The position numbers were made by a program, and so were the translations under genes. Below the pieces are notes generated by a model. That model ran no database searches and had not been told where the DNA came from. It saw only the letters and a program-made list of their open reading frames with translations. A DNA stretch of 64,000 nt from Methanobacterium paludis (GTDB taxonomy: Archaea > Methanobacteriota > Methanobacteria > Methanobacteriales > Methanobacteriaceae), in the NCBI RefSeq assembly GCF_000214725.1, contig NC_015574.1, positions 1,004,001-1,068,000 on the forward strand, given 5' to 3'. Of the stretch, positions 62,157 to 64,000 are shown in pieces. Position 1 is the first letter of the stretch. The number at the start of each line of letters is the position of its first letter.

Positions 62157-63038
62157 ATGTTGCATGGTACTGAGGTTTTGAAGAAGGGTTTTGCTAGTAT
62201 GACTAAGGGTGGGGTTATTATGGATGTTGTGAATGCTGATCAGGCGGCTGTTGCTGAGGAGGCGGGTGCTGTTTCTGTTATGGCTTTGGAGCGTGTGCCT
62301 GCTGATATTCGGGCTGCTGGTGGTGTGGCTCGTATGGCGGATCCGTCTAAGGTTTTGGAGATTATGGATGCGGTGTCTATTCCGGTTATGGCTAAGGTTC
62401 GTATTGGTCATTTTGTTGAGGCTCAGGTTATTCAGTCTCTTGGTGTTGATATGATTGATGAGAGTGAGGTGCTTACACCTGCCGATGAGAAATATCATAT
62501 TGATAAGAAGCAATTCATCATACCTTTTGTGTGTGGTGCACGTAACTTGGGTGAAGCTTTGAGGAGGATTAATGAAGGTGCTGCTATGATCCGTACTAAA
62601 GGTGAAGCTGGAACAGGAAATGTTGTAGAAGCTGTACGGCATATGCGTGTGATCCAGAGCACCATCCGTGAACTCAAAGACAAAACCGAGGAAGAATTAT
62701 GGGCTGTGGCTCGTGAAGAAGAAGCAACACTAGAACTCGTCAAAGAAACAGCAAAACAAGGAAGGTTACCAGTTGTGAACTTCGCAGCCGGCGGTGTGGC
62801 CACACCAGCAGATGCAGCACTCATGATGCAATTAGGTGCTGATGGTGTTTTTGTTGGAAGTGGAATATTCAAATCAGAAAACCCTGAACTCGTTGCAAAA
62901 GCAATAGTACAAGCCACAACCCACTACACAGACGCCGAGCTCCTCGCTAAGGTTTCCACCAACCTTGGAGAAGCCATGCCTGGTTTGGAGATAAGTGAAA
63001 TACCAGAAAACGAAAGACTACAAGAAAGAGGATGGTAA
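62157..63038 (+). CDS. pdxS: pyridoxal 5'-phosphate synthase subunit PdxS
   Basis: A 293-residue (beta/alpha)8 enzyme that makes PLP from ribose 5-phosphate, glyceraldehyde 3-phosphate and ammonia, normally with the glutaminase PdxT. Lys80 in Val-Met-Ala-Lys-Val-Arg-Ile-Gly-His is the Schiff-base lysine, and Lys-Gly-Glu-Ala-Gly-Thr-Gly-Asn is the phosphate loop. AGGAG precedes the ATG. Codon use changes along the gene: T/G-ending in the first third, A/C-ending in the last third. pdxT is not in view. Confidence 0.95.
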   Translation: MLHGTEVLKKGFASMTKGGVIMDVVNADQAAVAEEAGAVSVMALERVPADIRAAGGVARMADPSKVLEIMDAVSIPVMAKVRIGHFVEAQVIQSLGVDMIDESEVLTPADEKYHIDKKQFIIPFVCGARNLGEALRRINEGAAMIRTKGEAGTGNVVEAVRHMRVIQSTIRELKDKTEEELWAVAREEEATLELVKETAKQGRLPVVNFAAGGVATPADAALMMQLGADGVFVGSGIFKSENPELVAKAIVQATTHYTDAELLAKVSTNLGEAMPGLEISEIPENERLQERGW

Positions 63039-63184
63039 AAACAATTAAATCCTCTTAAATTATTATTTTAAACTTAAATTATTTTTAAAGCTTTAAATAT
63101 TTTTTTTACGTCTAATCTGATTTTTATAGGATGTTTTAATCCATTTATAGATGTTTTAATCCATATATGGTGGTGTTTAACATG

Positions 63185-64000
63185 TTATTTTTCAAATGTT
63201 TCCACAGCTTCTTTTAAAAATTCTTTAATTGGAAGATGCTGTGTACATTTCTCTCCACATTCTCCACATTCTGTGCAGTATCCAGCGCTCATTTTACGAC
63301 CTGAAAGATGGAAATAGTTTTCTGCAGGTTTATCAATATGCCTGTACATGTACACATCATTTAAAAGGCTCAGATTCAATGGAATGTTCACGTTTGAAGG
63401 GCAAGGCATACAGTAATTACAGCTTGTGCAACTGATATGAACCCGTTCTTTGTAAGCATCCCTAACTTTATGGATCAGATCCTTTTCAGATTCTCTCAGC
63501 GTATCTGGATAACCTTCCTTTGAGATTTCAAGATTTTCTCGAACTTGCTCCATGTTGCTCATGCCACTTAAAACCACATCAACTTCGGGTTTGTCCCAGA
63601 GGAATCGCAGTGCCCATTCAGCAGGACTTCTTTTAACTTCGGCTTCATTCCATATGGCCTGTATATCATCTGGAATGTTTTTTGTTAAACATCCACCTCT
63701 CAGGGGTTCCATGATAATGGTTCCAAGTCCTTTATCATTAACATATTTTAGCCCGGCTTTTCCTGCCTGGAATTCCTCATCCATGTAGTTGTACTGAATC
63801 TGGCAAAAACTCCAGTTGTAAGAATTCACAACTTCTCTGAAAACTTTAAACTCATCATGAAATGAAAACCCCGCATATTTTATCCTGCCGTCTTCAATTG
63901 CAGAGTCCAAAAACTCAAACACATCGAATTCCTTTAGAATTTCCCAGAACCTTTGATTAATGCCGTGTAAAAGATAAAAATCTATATGATCTGTCTGCAG
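63185..64000 (-). CDS. aldo/keto reductase with C-terminal 4Fe-4S domain (N-terminus off window)
   Basis: The minus strand is open to the right edge; 271 codons are visible. The edge part reads Asp-His-Ile-Asp-Phe-Tyr-Leu-Leu-His-Gly, typical of the aldo/keto reductase barrel, followed by Gly-Phe-Ser-Phe-His and Glu-Pro-Leu-Arg-Gly-Gly. The C-terminus adds cysteine groups (Cys-Thr-Ser-Cys-Asn-Tyr-Cys-Met-Pro-Cys-Pro and Cys-Thr-Glu-Cys-Gly-Glu-Cys-Gly-Glu-Lys-Cys) for Fe-S clusters, as in the ferredoxin-dependent group common in anaerobes. Substrate unknown. Confidence 0.88.
   Translation of the reverse strand: MQTDHIDFYLLHGINQRFWEILKEFDVFEFLDSAIEDGRIKYAGFSFHDEFKVFREVVNSYNWSFCQIQYNYMDEEFQAGKAGLKYVNDKGLGTIIMEPLRGGCLTKNIPDDIQAIWNEAEVKRSPAEWALRFLWDKPEVDVVLSGMSNMEQVRENLEISKEGYPDTLRESEKDLIHKVRDAYKERVHISCTSCNYCMPCPSNVNIPLNLSLLNDVYMYRHIDKPAENYFHLSGRKMSAGYCTECGECGEKCTQHLPIKEFLKEAVETFEK

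Noticed and set aside
62103..62642. A 179-codon ORF antisense to pdxS
   Set aside because: It is explained by the unusual T/G-ending codons of pdxS and has no family features.

Overview
The window is AT-rich archaeal DNA, most likely from Methanobacterium or a close relative in Methanobacteriales. Three things point there: a full eha operon (membrane energy-converting [NiFe] hydrogenase A, ehaA to ehaT in order), the neighbourhood priL / metG / DUF530, and methanobacterial families such as DUF2206, DUF1616 and COG1818 THUMP proteins. Most genes have GGAGG or GGTGA ribosome sites. TTG starts are common.

Layout. 1-9.7 kb is housekeeping: primase large subunit (cut by the left edge), MetRS, DUF530, an HTH-repeat protein, two pilin-like proteins with class III type signals, two tandem THUMP proteins, an unknown protein and a DUF131 membrane protein. 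9.8-27.1 kb is a surface-glycan cluster: eleven glycosyltransferases (GT2 and GT4), a DUF2206 multi-pass protein, a Wzx-like flippase and a GalE-like epimerase, on both strands. Two GT2 genes share a 260-bp near-identical 5' end. 27.5-42.2 kb holds a DUF1616 protein and the eha operon: membrane subunits, hydrogenase small and large subunits, two polyferredoxins, then ehaR (HAD), ehaS (Ftr-like) and ehaT (PfkB kinase). 42.6-46.0 kb has small unknown proteins, a 6x[4Fe-4S] polyferredoxin and an overlapping CBS protein.

46.1-56.8 kb is the most unusual part. Six secreted-protein genes lie on the minus strand: two anchored beta-helix proteins, one giant 23-residue-repeat protein, and three small proteins rich in Trp/Asn/Cys/His/Arg. 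They share a signal peptide type, and every one is preceded by the same 150-210 nt leader. In that leader the transcript's 5' end can pair with the segment just before the ribosome site, and an internal hairpin lies between. Base pairs change in a compensatory way between copies. Upstream of four of the genes there is also a further conserved block. This cassette looks like an undescribed cis-regulatory RNA or surface-protein regulon.

57.3-61.9 kb is a sulfur and thiazole group: cystathionine gamma-synthase type enzyme, a ThiS/MoaD-like Gly-Gly protein, ThiI, Thi4 and a MOSC protein. A 14-bp palindrome sits in the promoters of the first two. The window ends with pdxS and an aldo/keto reductase with a ferredoxin tail, cut by the right edge.

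Other points of note: two genes (the second THUMP protein and ehaQ) have a good ribosome site followed by ATT or ATC where ATG is expected, there is a 29-codon ORF between ehaC and ehaD, and several intergenic regions carry exact two-copy tandem duplications. No tRNA, rRNA, CRISPR array or insertion sequence was seen.
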